64,000 nucleotides of DNA from JAJZGK01 sp035538795 (GCA_035538795.1 DATLJS010000069.1:124001-188000); one strand, 5' to 3'; shown: positions 15,709 to 24,360, counted from the stretch's first letter. Translations and numbers: made by a program. The notes: generated by a model from the letters alone, not told the origin.

Positions 15709-18201
15709 TTATTTCCTGGGCTTGGCCCGGGCCGTCGGTTCCGCCTGCATGGGATCGTCCGGCCAGTAATGCTTGGGGTACTGCCCCTTGAGGTCCGCCT
15801 TGACCTGCTTGTAGGTGTTGGTCCAGAAACTGGCCAGATCCTGGGTCACCTGCACAGGTCGCCGGGCGGGCGACAGAAGATGCAGCATCAGTTTCACCCG
15901 GCCGTGGGCCAGGGTGGGCGTGTCGGCCAGACCGAACATTTCCTGAAGGCGCACCGCCAATACCGGCATTTCGCCGGTTTCATAGTCGATGGGCAGGCGG
16001 CTGCCCGAGGGCACGCCGACATGGGTCGGCGCGGCGTCGTCCAAGGCGCGCTTCTGTTCCCAGGGCAAAGCCGATTCCAGAATGCCCAGCATGTCCAGGC
16101 GGTCCAGGTGGGACTTGCGGCTGATGCCATCCAGCCAGGGCGGCAGCCAGCCGTCCAAGGTTTCCAGCAATGCCGCGTCCGACAGATCCGGCCATTGCAG
16201 TCCTTCGATGCGGCGCAGAAAGGCGATCCGGGCCTGAAGCTTGCGGGCGCCGCCGTTCCAGGGAAGGCAGCCCAGGCCCATATCCCGCACGCCGGCCAGC
16301 ATGGCGGCGGTCAAGGCTTCCCGTGACGGCTTGGGCAGGGCTTCGTCCTTCAGCACCAGTTCGCCCAATTTGCGTTGTCGCCGCGCCGTCACCACTTGTT
16401 CCCGGCTGTCCCAGGCGACCGCTTCGGTGGTGATGATCATCTCGGCGAACTGATCTTCGATCTCGCCTTGGCTGACGGGTGCGCCCAGAAAGATACGGGC
16501 GTCGCGCTTGTCGCCGTCCAGATCGGCCACCACCAGCATATCTTCGGTGGCCAGGGATTCCGGTTCGGGAAAGAATGCGCCGCGTCCGTTGCTCAGGCGG
16601 TATTGCAGGCCGTGGGCGCCGCGCCGTTGGGCGATGCGGTCGGGATAGGCGAAAGCCAGCAGCAGTCCAGCATCCTCCACGGAATCCTCGGATTGGGAAA
16701 CGCGCAAGCCGCGGCGCAGCTGCTTTGCTGCTTCGCGCACTCTTTGTACGCCGCCACGATCGGCGTTGCCGGCGCGGGGATCGGCCAGGGCTTCCAGGCG
16801 CAGGCGCAGATCGGCATCTCGGGCATTGCGCAAAATATCGCGTTCGGACAGCAGCGCCGCCAGATCGCAGGCCAACGACCCCAGCCCCAAACCCTCCGCT
16901 TTCAACGCCATATGCGCCAGACGCGGATGCAGCGGCAAAGCCGCCATGGCCCGGCCATGGGCGGTGATGCGTCCGGCGTCGTCCAGTCCGCCCAAACGCT
17001 TCAACAGATCGACGGCCTGGGCGTAAGCGGCGGCGGGCGGCGGCTCGAGCCAGGCCATGGCGGCGGGATCGGAGACGCCCCAACGGGCCAGTTCCAGGGC
17101 CAGCGGCGCCAGATCGGCATCGGCGATTTCCGGTGCGGTAAAGCCGGGCAGGGCGCGATGCGCCGCCTCCGACCACAGGCGATAACAGATGCCCGGTCCC
17201 AGCCGTCCGGCGCGGCCCCGGCGTTGCTCGGCGGACGCTTTCGACACCGGCACCGTGACCAGTTTGGTCATGCCGCCGTTGGGATCAAAGCGCGGCAGGC
17301 GCATCTGGCCGCCATCGACGACGATACGGATGCCTTCGATGGTCAGAGATGTCTCGGCGATGCTGGTGGCCAGTACCACCTTGCGTCGTCCGGCTTGAGG
17401 TCTCAAGGCGGCGTCCTGGGCTTCCTGCGACAGGTCGCCATACAGCGGCGCAACGAGAATGTCGGGAAATCTTGTTTCAAGCTGGGCCTGGACTCGACGG
17501 ATTTCGCCCTGGCCGGGCAGAAAAACCAGTAGATCGCCTGCAGGCTCCTCGGATATGGCGCGGCCGACCAGGGCGGCCACGGTATCGTCGAAACGGCCGG
17601 AATAGGGCTTGTCCTGCCAGCGGATATCGACTGGGAAGCTGCGGCCCTCGCTGGTGACGATGGGGCAGTCTCCCATCAATTCCGCCACCGGACCGCCGTC
17701 CAGCGTGGCCGACATCACCAGAATGCGCAGATCGTCGCGGATTGAGCCTTGGGATTCCAGACACAGCGCCAAGCCAAGGTCGGCGTTCAGACTGCGTTCG
17801 TGGAATTCGTCGAACAGCACGGCGGCGATGCCCGACAATTCCGGGTCGTCCTGGAGCATGCGGGTCAGAATGCCTTCGGTCACCACTTCGATGCGGGTCT
17901 TGGGGCCGACCTTGCTGTCCAGGCGGATGCGGTAGCCGACCGTTTCGCCGACGGCTTCGCCCAGCATCGCCGCCATGCGCCGGGCGGCGGCGCGGGCGGC
18001 TAGGCGGCGGGGCTCCAGCATGATGATGCGGTTGTCACCGCGCCAGGGCTGATCGAGCAGAGCCAGGGGAACCAAGGTGGTTTTGCCGGCGCCGGGCGGA
18101 GCCTGCAAGACGGCGCAAGAACTGTTCCGCAGGGCGGAAAGCAGGGACGGCAGGGCCTCCTCGATGGGCAGGCCGCCGGAGTAGGCGGGAAGCCTGATCA
18201 C
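15709..18201 (-). CDS. hrpB: ATP-dependent helicase HrpB (DEAH family)
   Basis: An 830-residue DExH helicase. The order is Walker A PPGAGKTT, the DEFH box followed by ERSLNADL, motif III SAT, motif VI QRRGRAGR, then the HrpB-specific C-terminal domains ending in a basic tail. HrpB is a conserved bacterial RNA-helicase-like protein whose cellular role is not well defined. I chose GTG 18201, which forms a GTGA overlap with the queD stop and puts the start at VIRLPAYSGGLPIEEAL, the family-like N-terminus; the longer in-frame extension lies inside queD. The gene is the last of queE-queD-hrpB and meets the 47-aa ORF tail to tail. Confidence 0.93.
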   Translation of the reverse strand: MIRLPAYSGGLPIEEALPSLLSALRNSSCAVLQAPPGAGKTTLVPLALLDQPWRGDNRIIMLEPRRLAARAAARRMAAMLGEAVGETVGYRIRLDSKVGPKTRIEVVTEGILTRMLQDDPELSGIAAVLFDEFHERSLNADLGLALCLESQGSIRDDLRILVMSATLDGGPVAELMGDCPIVTSEGRSFPVDIRWQDKPYSGRFDDTVAALVGRAISEEPAGDLLVFLPGQGEIRRVQAQLETRFPDILVAPLYGDLSQEAQDAALRPQAGRRKVVLATSIAETSLTIEGIRIVVDGGQMRLPRFDPNGGMTKLVTVPVSKASAEQRRGRAGRLGPGICYRLWSEAAHRALPGFTAPEIADADLAPLALELARWGVSDPAAMAWLEPPPAAAYAQAVDLLKRLGGLDDAGRITAHGRAMAALPLHPRLAHMALKAEGLGLGSLACDLAALLSERDILRNARDADLRLRLEALADPRAGNADRGGVQRVREAAKQLRRGLRVSQSEDSVEDAGLLLAFAYPDRIAQRRGAHGLQYRLSNGRGAFFPEPESLATEDMLVVADLDGDKRDARIFLGAPVSQGEIEDQFAEMIITTEAVAWDSREQVVTARRQRKLGELVLKDEALPKPSREALTAAMLAGVRDMGLGCLPWNGGARKLQARIAFLRRIEGLQWPDLSDAALLETLDGWLPPWLDGISRKSHLDRLDMLGILESALPWEQKRALDDAAPTHVGVPSGSRLPIDYETGEMPVLAVRLQEMFGLADTPTLAHGRVKLMLHLLSPARRPVQVTQDLASFWTNTYKQVKADLKGQYPKHYWPDDPMQAEPTARAKPRK

Positions 18202-18725
18202 GGTTCGGAGAAGGTTGCCCGGCAGTTGGGGGTTTCCCACACCACCATCTCGGCCAGACGGGCCAGTCCGCCGCTGCGCGCCGCCACGACCGGCTTCAGG
18301 CGGAAATACCAATGCCTAGCCAGTTGCTCGGCGGTGGGATTGGCGTCCAGCACGTAGAGCTTGCTGTTCATCCGCGTGTCGGTGGTCAGATAGAAGCCGT
18401 CGCGGGCGACGGTATCCTTTACCTGGGCAAGCCAATCGGCGGCGGCTCCGTCGGGGCGGAACATCGACAAGAGCTGGTCGTCCTGCACATGGGCAAGAAA
18501 GCCGTGATCGCAAGGCGCGTCGATGACGGCCATCATCTCTTCTTTCAGGAAGCCGAAATCCAGCACCATGTCCGATTGCTCGCCGACGTCCTGAAGACGC
18601 CCGGCTTCGCACACGGCCTCGATCATGTAACGGTGGCCGTGCAGGTTGCGGCATTTCGAGCCGTGGGTCAGCACCCGATGGCCGGCGTCGATGTAAATCT
18701 GCCGCGAAACCGTGAAAGACGTCAT
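18198..18725 (-). CDS. queD: 6-carboxy-5,6,7,8-tetrahydropterin synthase
   Basis: QueD converts dihydroneopterin triphosphate to 6-carboxytetrahydropterin, the first committed step towards 7-deazaguanine and queuosine. The 175-residue protein keeps the zinc ligands His16, His29 and His31 and the catalytic Cys25 (HRVLTHGSKCRNLHGHRY). The length is longer than E. coli QueD but usual for alphaproteobacteria. It follows queE by 12 bp and overlaps hrpB by 4 bp. queC, the next enzyme, is not in the window. Confidence 0.93.
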   Translation of the reverse strand: MTSFTVSRQIYIDAGHRVLTHGSKCRNLHGHRYMIEAVCEAGRLQDVGEQSDMVLDFGFLKEEMMAVIDAPCDHGFLAHVQDDQLLSMFRPDGAAADWLAQVKDTVARDGFYLTTDTRMNSKLYVLDANPTAEQLARHWYFRLKPVVAARSGGLARLAEMVVWETPNCRATFSEP

Positions 18726-18737
18726 TTGGGAATCCCG

Positions 18738-19364
18738 TTATCTCAGGCCAACGACCTTATGCATTTGCAAGGAGAAGCGCCACAGAGGATTTTCCTGGCA
18801 ATAGGCGGCGGCGGCGCGAATGTTCTCGGTTTGCCGGGGGCCGTCCATGGCCTGGAGAAAGAAGTTGCGGAAGGCCATGCCGGTATAAAGTTCGGGTTCG
18901 GCGCCGTCCTGAGGGTAGATCAGCTTCAACTCGTCGCCCTCGGTCAGCAGTAGCGGAGCGCCGGCCTTGGGGCTGACGCACAGCCAGTTGATGCCCGGCG
19001 GGCGGGACTGCGTGCCGTTGGTTTCCACTCCGACCTCAAAACCCAAGACATGCATGGCGCTGGTCAATGCCTCGTCCAACTGCAACAGCGGCTCGCCGCC
19101 GGTGAAGATGACATAAGGTCGCCCCGGCTTACCCTTCGGCCACAAGGCGGCGATCGCCCGCGCCAGATCGTCGGCGTCGGCGAATTTCCCGGCGTCGGCT
19201 CCGACGAAGTCGGTGTCGCAGAAACGACAGACGGCGTCCGCCCGGTCTTCTTCGCGCCCCGACCACAGATTGCAGCCGGCGAAGCGGCAGAACACGGCGG
19301 CGCGTCCGGCCTGGGCGCCTTCGCCCTGCAAGGTCAGGAACAGTTCTTTGACGGCGTAGCTCAT
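18738..19364 (-). CDS. queE: 7-carboxy-7-deazaguanine synthase (radical SAM)
   Basis: QueE turns 6-carboxytetrahydropterin into 7-carboxy-7-deazaguanine using a 4Fe-4S cluster and SAM. The cluster cysteines are Cys31, Cys46 and Cys49, spaced C-x14-C-x2-C. This is the known QueE variant seen in Burkholderia rather than the usual radical SAM CxxxCxxC. The GGEPLLQLD block follows in the expected position. I chose ATG 19364 (MSYAVKELFLTLQGEG), which gives the standard N-terminus and 208 residues; an upstream in-frame ATG at 19415 adds 17 unrelated residues. It heads the queE-queD-hrpB unit. Confidence 0.94.
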   Translation of the reverse strand: MSYAVKELFLTLQGEGAQAGRAAVFCRFAGCNLWSGREEDRADAVCRFCDTDFVGADAGKFADADDLARAIAALWPKGKPGRPYVIFTGGEPLLQLDEALTSAMHVLGFEVGVETNGTQSRPPGINWLCVSPKAGAPLLLTEGDELKLIYPQDGAEPELYTGMAFRNFFLQAMDGPRQTENIRAAAAYCQENPLWRFSLQMHKVVGLR

Positions 19365-19383
19365 AAGGCGGGAGCTAAGGGAG

Positions 19384-19401
19384 CTTGACCAAGGAGTCAA
19401 G
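19384..19401. promoter_or_regulatory. Inverted repeat in the divergent queE / glycosyltransferase gap
   Basis: CTTGAC and GTCAAG form a perfect 6-bp inverted repeat around a 6-base spacer, 20-37 bp upstream of queE. The same bases give TTGAC(C/T) -35-like hexamers on both strands, but no good -10 box is seen at the right distance. It is a candidate operator or overlapping divergent promoter. Confidence 0.3.
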
Positions 19402-19489
19402 GGAAGTGTTGTCATAAGAGTGTCCCTTGTCTGTCGCCCCGTCAGGGCTTACCCCCGCATGAACATCCTTCAGTACGGAGAGAAGTCCC

Positions 19490-20503
19490 ATGCGCATCGC
19501 CATCGTTTCCGACGCCTGGCATCCCCAGCCCAACGGCGTGGTCCGCGTGCTGGGCTCTTTGCATGAGCGGCTTCTGGCCGCCGGGCACGAGGTGATGGTG
19601 CTGTCGCCGGATCTGTTTACCTGCATTCCCTGCCCGACCTATTCGGAAATTCCCCTGGCGCTGTTTCCTTATATGGGCGTGGCGCGGCGGCTGGAGCTTT
19701 TTCGTCCCCAGGCGGTGCATATCGCTACCGAAGGTCCGCTGGGCTGGGCGGCGCGGCGCTGGTGTCTGAAGAAGAAACATCCCTTCACCACCGCCTATCA
19801 CACCAAGTTCCCGCAATATATTCACGCCCGGACCAAGCTGCCGCTGCCCATGCTGTACGCCGCCATCCGCCGTTTCCACGCGCCGTCCTCGGCGGTGATG
19901 GTGCCGTCGCATTCGGTGTACGAAGAACTGACCCACTGGGGCTTCACCAACGTCAAACCCTGGTCCCACGGTGTCGATACCGAGGTGTTTTATCCCCAGG
20001 GCAAGGATGCTTTCGACGTTCCCCGCCCGATTCATCTCTATGTCGGTCGGGTGACGGTGGAGAAAAATCTGCCGGCCTTCCTCGATCTCAAACTGCCCGG
20101 CAGCAAGGTGGTGGTGGGATCCGGGCCGCAGCGCGAAGAACTGATGAAGCGCTATCCCGACGCCTATTTCATCATCGCCCAGGGAGACGAGCAGCTATCG
20201 TCCTATTTTTCGGCGGGCGACGTTTTCGTCTTTCCCAGCCGTACCGACACCTTCGGGCTGGTGATGCTGGAGGCTATGGCTTCGGGCGTGCCGGTGGCGG
20301 CTTTTCCGGTGCCGGGACCGCAGGACGTGCTGGCGGAACAAGACCCGGATCATCCCGTGGGCGTGTTGGATGAAGACCTGGTTGCCGCCGCCGCCAGGGC
20401 GATCACGTTCAATCCCGCCGACTGCCGGGCCTATGCCCAGAAATTCGGCTGGGACCGGGTGGTCAGCGAATTCGTCAGCTATCTGGCGCCCATCGGGGGA
20501 TGA
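19490..20503 (+). CDS. Glycosyltransferase family 4 protein
   Basis: A 337-residue GT-B fold enzyme. The N-terminal acceptor domain starts with MRIAIVSDAWHPQPNGVVR, typical of GT4 mannosyl- and glycolipid transferases. The C-terminal nucleotide-sugar domain carries HGVDTEVF (about 163-170) and the FPSRTDTFGLVMLEAMASG region (about 245-263) with the conserved Glu pair of the EX7E type. Relatives include alpha-mannosyltransferases that act on diacylglycerol or glucuronosyl lipids; donor and acceptor cannot be told from sequence. The ribosome binding site is GGAGAGA. It is divergent from queE and separated from ffh by 256 bp. Confidence 0.88.
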   Translation: MRIAIVSDAWHPQPNGVVRVLGSLHERLLAAGHEVMVLSPDLFTCIPCPTYSEIPLALFPYMGVARRLELFRPQAVHIATEGPLGWAARRWCLKKKHPFTTAYHTKFPQYIHARTKLPLPMLYAAIRRFHAPSSAVMVPSHSVYEELTHWGFTNVKPWSHGVDTEVFYPQGKDAFDVPRPIHLYVGRVTVEKNLPAFLDLKLPGSKVVVGSGPQREELMKRYPDAYFIIAQGDEQLSSYFSAGDVFVFPSRTDTFGLVMLEAMASGVPVAAFPVPGPQDVLAEQDPDHPVGVLDEDLVAAAARAITFNPADCRAYAQKFGWDRVVSEFVSYLAPIGG

Positions 20504-20611
20504 GAAGAAGCGGGTTCAATATCCAGTTTTTCCCGAAGCATGCGTCAAAAATGGCGCTCGACTTTCGTTCCCGTCATGTCATTTCTTCGCCCCCATCGCA
20601 TGACTCAATGA

Positions 20612-20641
20612 TTGACTCCGTCCCCCGGCTCGTCGTACAAG
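20612..20641 (+). promoter_or_regulatory. Candidate promoter upstream of ffh
   Basis: TTGACT (20612-20617) and TACAAG (20636-20641) are separated by 18 bp. The predicted start lies about 110 bp before ffh and would place the hairpin at 20685-20718 inside the 5' leader. The 256-bp gap holds no gene that I can support and lacks the conserved SRP RNA core, so it is not the 4.5S RNA gene. Confidence 0.4.
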
Positions 20642-20684
20642 CCTAGCCTCTCAGTGTCTCTGGGAAAGAGTTTGCCTCCGAGGA

Positions 20685-20728
20685 GGCCGGCTGGTCCGCG
20701 AAGGTTCGCGCACCGGCCCGTCGTTTTT
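20685..20728 (+). terminator. Terminator-like hairpin in the ffh leader
   Basis: GGCCGG pairs with CCGGCC and an inner CGCGA pairs with TCGCG around an AGGT loop, with an asymmetric internal loop between. GTCGTTTTTT follows. It either ends the glycosyltransferase transcript or acts as an attenuator 32 bp upstream of ffh. Confidence 0.65.
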
Positions 20729-20759
20729 TGTGCGCGGATCATAAGGCGGTAGCCGGTTC

Positions 20760-22142
20760 ATGTTCGAGAGTTTGAGTTCACGTCTTGGCGAGGTTTTCGA
20801 GCGGCTGAAAAAGCGCGGCGCTCTGACCGAGGCCGATGTCTCCGAGGCCCTGCGTGAAGTTCGCGTGGCCTTGCTTGAGGCCGACGTGGCTCTGCCGGTG
20901 GTCAAGGATTTCATCGCCAAGGTCAAGGAACGGGCTATCGGCCAGGAAGTGGTGCGCAGCATCACCCCCGGCCAGATGGTGGTGAAGATCGTCCACGACG
21001 TTCTGGTCGACACCTTGGGTCAGGCGGAAGAAATCAGCCTGATCGCCGCGCCGCCGGTTCCCGTGCTGATGGTCGGCCTGCAGGGGTCGGGCAAGACCAC
21101 CACCTCGGGCAAGATCGCCCTGCGTCTGAAGGCCAAGGATCGTAAAAAGGTTCTGTTGGCGTCCCTCGACGTTTATCGTCCCGCCGCCCAGCAGCAGCTG
21201 GAAATTCTCGCCAAGCAGGCCGATGTCGGCAGCTTGCCCATCGTTTTCGGCGAAAAGCCGGTGGCCATCGCCAAGCGGGCCATGGATGTGGGGCGCCGCG
21301 AAGGCTACGACGTGGTCATCCTCGACACCGCCGGCCGCCTGCATATCGACGAAGAGCTGATGGCCGAAGTGGCCGCCGTGCGCGACGCCGTCAACCCGGC
21401 GGAAACGCTGCTGGTGGTCGACGCCATGACCGGCCAGGACGCCGTCAACGTCGCTCGCGAATTCAATGAGAAGGTCGGCGTCACCGGCATGGTGCTGACT
21501 CGCGTCGACGGCGACGCCCGTGGCGGCGCCGCCCTGTCCATGCGCGCCGTCACCGGTCGCCCGATCAAGTTCCTGGGTGCCGGCGAGAAGTTGGACGCGC
21601 TTGAGGTTTTCCATCCCGACCGCGTGGCGGGCCGCATCCTCGACATGGGCGACGTGGTTTCCTTGGTCGAGAAGGCCATGGAGAACTTCGAGCAGGACGA
21701 GGCGGAAAAGCTTGCCGCCAAGATGGCCAAGGGCAAGTTCGACCTGGACGACATGGCCTCTCAGTTCCGTCAGATGAAGAAGATGGGCGATCTGAAGGGC
21801 GTCATCGGCATGCTGCCCGGCATGGGCAAGATGAAGCAGCAGATCGACAACGCCAACATCGACCCGCGCCTGATCAACCGCCAGGAAGGCATCATCCTGT
21901 CGATGACCAAGGCGGAACGTAAGAATCCCGACCTCATCAAGGCCAGCCGCAAGCGTCGTATCGCCGCCGGCGCCGGGGTGAGCGTCCAGGACGTTAACAA
22001 GCTGCTGAAGAATTACCAGCAGATGTCCGACGTCATGAAAAAGGTCAGCAAGATGGGCAAGAAAGGCCTGATGCGCGCCGGGCTGGGAAACCTGCTTGGC
22101 GGCGGTGGCGGTTTCGGCCCCGGTGGAAAGTTTGGAGGCTAG
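20760..22142 (+). CDS. ffh: Signal recognition particle protein Ffh
   Basis: Ffh binds signal sequences and 4.5S RNA and delivers ribosomes to FtsY at the membrane. The 460 residues comprise the N domain with ALLEADVALPVV, the SRP GTPase G domain with P-loop GLQGSGKTT (106-114), DTAGRL and TRVDGDARGGAALS, and the Met-rich M domain (about 300-450) ending in a Gly-rich tail. It precedes rpsP-rimM-trmD-rplS, a widespread arrangement. Two hairpins lie between ffh and rpsP, so expression of the two parts can differ. Confidence 0.97.
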   Translation: MFESLSSRLGEVFERLKKRGALTEADVSEALREVRVALLEADVALPVVKDFIAKVKERAIGQEVVRSITPGQMVVKIVHDVLVDTLGQAEEISLIAAPPVPVLMVGLQGSGKTTTSGKIALRLKAKDRKKVLLASLDVYRPAAQQQLEILAKQADVGSLPIVFGEKPVAIAKRAMDVGRREGYDVVILDTAGRLHIDEELMAEVAAVRDAVNPAETLLVVDAMTGQDAVNVAREFNEKVGVTGMVLTRVDGDARGGAALSMRAVTGRPIKFLGAGEKLDALEVFHPDRVAGRILDMGDVVSLVEKAMENFEQDEAEKLAAKMAKGKFDLDDMASQFRQMKKMGDLKGVIGMLPGMGKMKQQIDNANIDPRLINRQEGIILSMTKAERKNPDLIKASRKRRIAAGAGVSVQDVNKLLKNYQQMSDVMKKVSKMGKKGLMRAGLGNLLGGGGGFGPGGKFGG

Positions 22143-22159
22143 GAAAGGTTCGCCTTTCC
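22142..22159 (+). promoter_or_regulatory. Hairpin with UUCG loop directly after the ffh stop
   Basis: GGAAAGG and CCTTTCC form a perfect 7-bp stem around TTCG; the first base belongs to the stop codon. UUCG loops are unusually stable in RNA. It may protect the ffh 3' end or mark a processing site before rpsP. Confidence 0.5.
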
Positions 22160-22177
22160 CGGTTTCCCAAAGAGGTT

Positions 22178-22204
22178 CCGGAGCCGTTTGCGGCGCCGGG
22201 TTTT
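22178..22204 (+). terminator. Attenuator-like terminator between ffh and rpsP
   Basis: CCGG-A-GCCG pairs with CGGC-G-CCGG around a TTTG loop, with one A-G mismatch, and is followed by GTTTTGATT. It ends 28 bp before the rpsP start codon. The position suggests partial termination or attenuation separating ffh from the ribosomal part of the operon. Confidence 0.55.
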
Positions 22205-22232
22205 GATTAAACAGTCAACGACGAGGAATTAC

Positions 22233-22613
22233 ATGTCGCTGAAGATTCGTCTGTCCCGTGGCGGTTCCAAGAAGCGCCCCTTCTACAAGATCGTTCTGGC
22301 TGACTCGCGCAGCCCGCGCGACGGCAAGTTCCTGGAGAAGCTGGGCACCTACAACCCGATGCTGCCGCACGACCACGCCGAGCGCCTGACCCTGAAGGAA
22401 GAGCGCATCAAGCATTGGCTGTCCGTCGGTGCTCAGCCGACCGACCGCGTGGTGAAGTTCTTCGCCCAGGCCGGCTACATCGCCGCCAAGCCGCGCGCCG
22501 AGCAGACCAAGCAGCCCCAGCCGAAGGCGAAGGCTCAGGAGCGTCTGAAGGAGCAGGCTAAGGCTGCCGAGGCCGCCGCCGCCGCCGCCGCCGAGGCCGC
22601 TGCGGGCGAATAA
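22233..22613 (+). CDS. rpsP: 30S ribosomal protein S16
   Basis: S16 is a small-subunit assembly protein. The first 80 residues are canonical (SLKIRLSRGGSKKRPFYKIV, then FLEKLGTYNP). The protein is 126 residues, about 40 longer than the E. coli form, because of a C-terminal tail rich in Lys, Glu and a long Ala run; such tails are common in alphaproteobacteria. The start ATG 22233 has GAGGAA upstream; the in-frame extension to 22188 lies inside the attenuator hairpin and is unlikely. rimM begins 3 bp after the stop. Confidence 0.97.
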   Translation: MSLKIRLSRGGSKKRPFYKIVLADSRSPRDGKFLEKLGTYNPMLPHDHAERLTLKEERIKHWLSVGAQPTDRVVKFFAQAGYIAAKPRAEQTKQPQPKAKAQERLKEQAKAAEAAAAAAAEAAAGE

Positions 22614-22616
22614 GTC

Positions 22617-23174
22617 ATGTCCAACCTGATGTGCGTCGGCGTCGTTGTGGGCGCGCATGGGGTGCGCGGCGCGGTCCGTATCAAGAGCTTCACCGTCGTT
22701 CCCGCCGATCTGGCGGCCTACGGTCCGGTGAGCGACGAAACGGGAAAACTGCGCTACCGGCTCAAGCTCCTGGGCGAAAGCAAGGGAGTGGTGCTGGCGG
22801 GGCTGGAAGGCGTTTCCGATCGGAACGCCGCCGAAGCCCTGAAGGGCATGAAGCTGTGGGTCGAGCGGTCCGCTCTGCCTCCGCCGGACGAAGAGGAGTT
22901 CTACTACTCCGATCTGGTGGGGCTGCGGGCCGAACTGGCCGATGGTACGGAAGTAGGTCGGGTAAAAGGGGTCTTTGATTTCGGCGGCGGCGATGTCATC
23001 GAAATTTCCGGTCCCGAAGGAGGGCTGATGTTGCCCTTCACCCGTGCGGCGGTGCCGCTGGTGGATATCGCCGGCGGCCGTCTGGTGGTCGAACCCCCCG
23101 AGGAAATCGAGGGCGGAGATAAGCCGGATGCTCCGACGAGCGCCGAAGAGGATGGTGGGGTTGATGCAGAGTGA
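22617..23174 (+). CDS. rimM: Ribosome maturation factor RimM
   Basis: RimM binds S19 and helps 16S rRNA 3'-domain maturation. The N-terminal beta-barrel starts with VGVVVGAHGVRGAVRIKSF, typical of the family, and the PRC-barrel C-terminal domain has EFYYSDLVGL. The protein is 185 residues with an acidic C-terminal tail. The stop overlaps the trmD start by 11 bp, so the two are translated in a coupled manner. Confidence 0.95.
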   Translation: MSNLMCVGVVVGAHGVRGAVRIKSFTVVPADLAAYGPVSDETGKLRYRLKLLGESKGVVLAGLEGVSDRNAAEALKGMKLWVERSALPPPDEEEFYYSDLVGLRAELADGTEVGRVKGVFDFGGGDVIEISGPEGGLMLPFTRAAVPLVDIAGGRLVVEPPEEIEGGDKPDAPTSAEEDGGVDAE

Positions 23175-23880
23175 ACGCAAGGCCGTCTGGTCGGCGAACA
23201 TTCTGACCCTCTTCCCCGAGATGTTCCCGGGTCCGCTCGGCCATTCGTTGGCCGGTCGGGCTTTGGCCGAGGGAGTATGGTCCCTGGATGCGGTGGATAT
23301 TCGCGGCTTCGCCCGCGACAAACACCGTTCCGTCGACGATACCCCCTTTGGCGGCGGGGCGGGCATGGTGATGCGCCCCGACGTGTTGGATACGGCCATT
23401 CGGTCGGTTCCCCGCGTCGGACCGTTCATCTACCTGACGCCGCGCGGCAAGCTGCTGGATCAGCAGCGTGTCCGGGAACTGGCGGCCGGACCGGGCGTCA
23501 CCATCCTGTGCGGACGCTTCGAAGGGGTCGACCAGCGCGTGCTGGACGCCCACCAGGCCGAGGAAATCAGCCTTGGCGATTTCGTGCTGTCGGGCGGCGA
23601 GCCTGCGGCTCTGATGCTGATGGACGCCGTCGTGCGTCTCCTGCCCGGGGTGACCGGGAACCAGGAGTCGCTGACGGAAGAGAGTTTCGAGTGGGGGCTC
23701 CTGGAGTATCCCCACTATACCCGGCCTCAGCAATGGGATGGCCGGGCGGTGCCGGAGGTTCTGCTTTCCGGTCACCACGAGAACATTCGCAACTGGCGGA
23801 AACGTCAGGCGGAAGAGGTAACCAGGCAGCGCCGCCCCGATCTGTGGGATCGGTACGTCGCCGCCGGCAAGGCTAAATGA
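23164..23880 (+). CDS. trmD: tRNA (guanine-37-N1)-methyltransferase
   Basis: TrmD methylates G37 of tRNAs with SAM bound in a trefoil knot. The 238 residues include TPFGGGAGMVM, ILCGRFEGVDQRV, the knot segment SLGDFVLSGGEPA and the catalytic-region Asp, then the C-terminal PHYTRPQ block. I chose ATG 23164 (MQSERKAVW), which overlaps rimM by 11 bp; an upstream extension reads entirely within rimM. rplS follows 13 bp later. Confidence 0.96.
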   Translation: MQSERKAVWSANILTLFPEMFPGPLGHSLAGRALAEGVWSLDAVDIRGFARDKHRSVDDTPFGGGAGMVMRPDVLDTAIRSVPRVGPFIYLTPRGKLLDQQRVRELAAGPGVTILCGRFEGVDQRVLDAHQAEEISLGDFVLSGGEPAALMLMDAVVRLLPGVTGNQESLTEESFEWGLLEYPHYTRPQQWDGRAVPEVLLSGHHENIRNWRKRQAEEVTRQRRPDLWDRYVAAGKAK

Positions 23881-23893
23881 GAAGGGTTCAGCC

Positions 23894-24322
23894 ATGGTCA
23901 ACATTATTCAGGCTCTGGAAAACGAGCAGATCGAAAAGCTGACGTCCGGCAAGTCCATCCCGGCTTTTGCTCCGGGCGACACCGTCAAGGTCAGCGTGAA
24001 GGTGGTCGAAGGCAGCCGCGAGCGTCTGCAGGCTTACGAGGGCGTCGTCATCGCCCGCAAGAACGACGGCCTGAACAGCTCGTTCACCGTCCGCAAGATC
24101 TCCTACGGCGAAGGCGTCGAGCGTATTTTCCCGCTCTACTCCCCCAACGTGGCCGAGATCGAAGTGATCCGTCGCGGCGACGTCCGTCGCGCCAAGCTGT
24201 ACTATCTGCGCGACCGTCGCGGCAAGTCGGCCCGCATCGCCGAGCAGACCACCGGTTTCTCGGCCAAGCTGGCCGCCGCCGACCGCGAGGCCGCCGCGGC
24301 TGAGAAGAAGAGCAAGCAGTAA
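23894..24322 (+). CDS. rplS: 50S ribosomal protein L19
   Basis: L19 lies at the 30S-50S interface. The 142 residues begin with the usual NIIQALENEQ and include FAPGDTVKVSVKVVEG and VERIFPLYSP, with SARIAEQTTG and an Ala/Lys-rich C-terminal extension. It is the last gene of rpsP-rimM-trmD-rplS and is followed after 38 bp by a strong 12-bp hairpin. The ribosome binding site is GAAGGG. Confidence 0.97.
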   Translation: MVNIIQALENEQIEKLTSGKSIPAFAPGDTVKVSVKVVEGSRERLQAYEGVVIARKNDGLNSSFTVRKISYGEGVERIFPLYSPNVAEIEVIRRGDVRRAKLYYLRDRRGKSARIAEQTTGFSAKLAAADREAAAAEKKSKQ

Positions 24323-24360
24323 GGCTCGACGGCCTCACCGCAACCTCTCTCACCCATGCC

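Noticed and set aside
20504..20759. Possible 4.5S (SRP) RNA gene next to ffh
   Set aside because: The conserved SRP RNA core with its GGAAGGAAGCAGC-like loop is absent; the structure present is a terminator-type hairpin.
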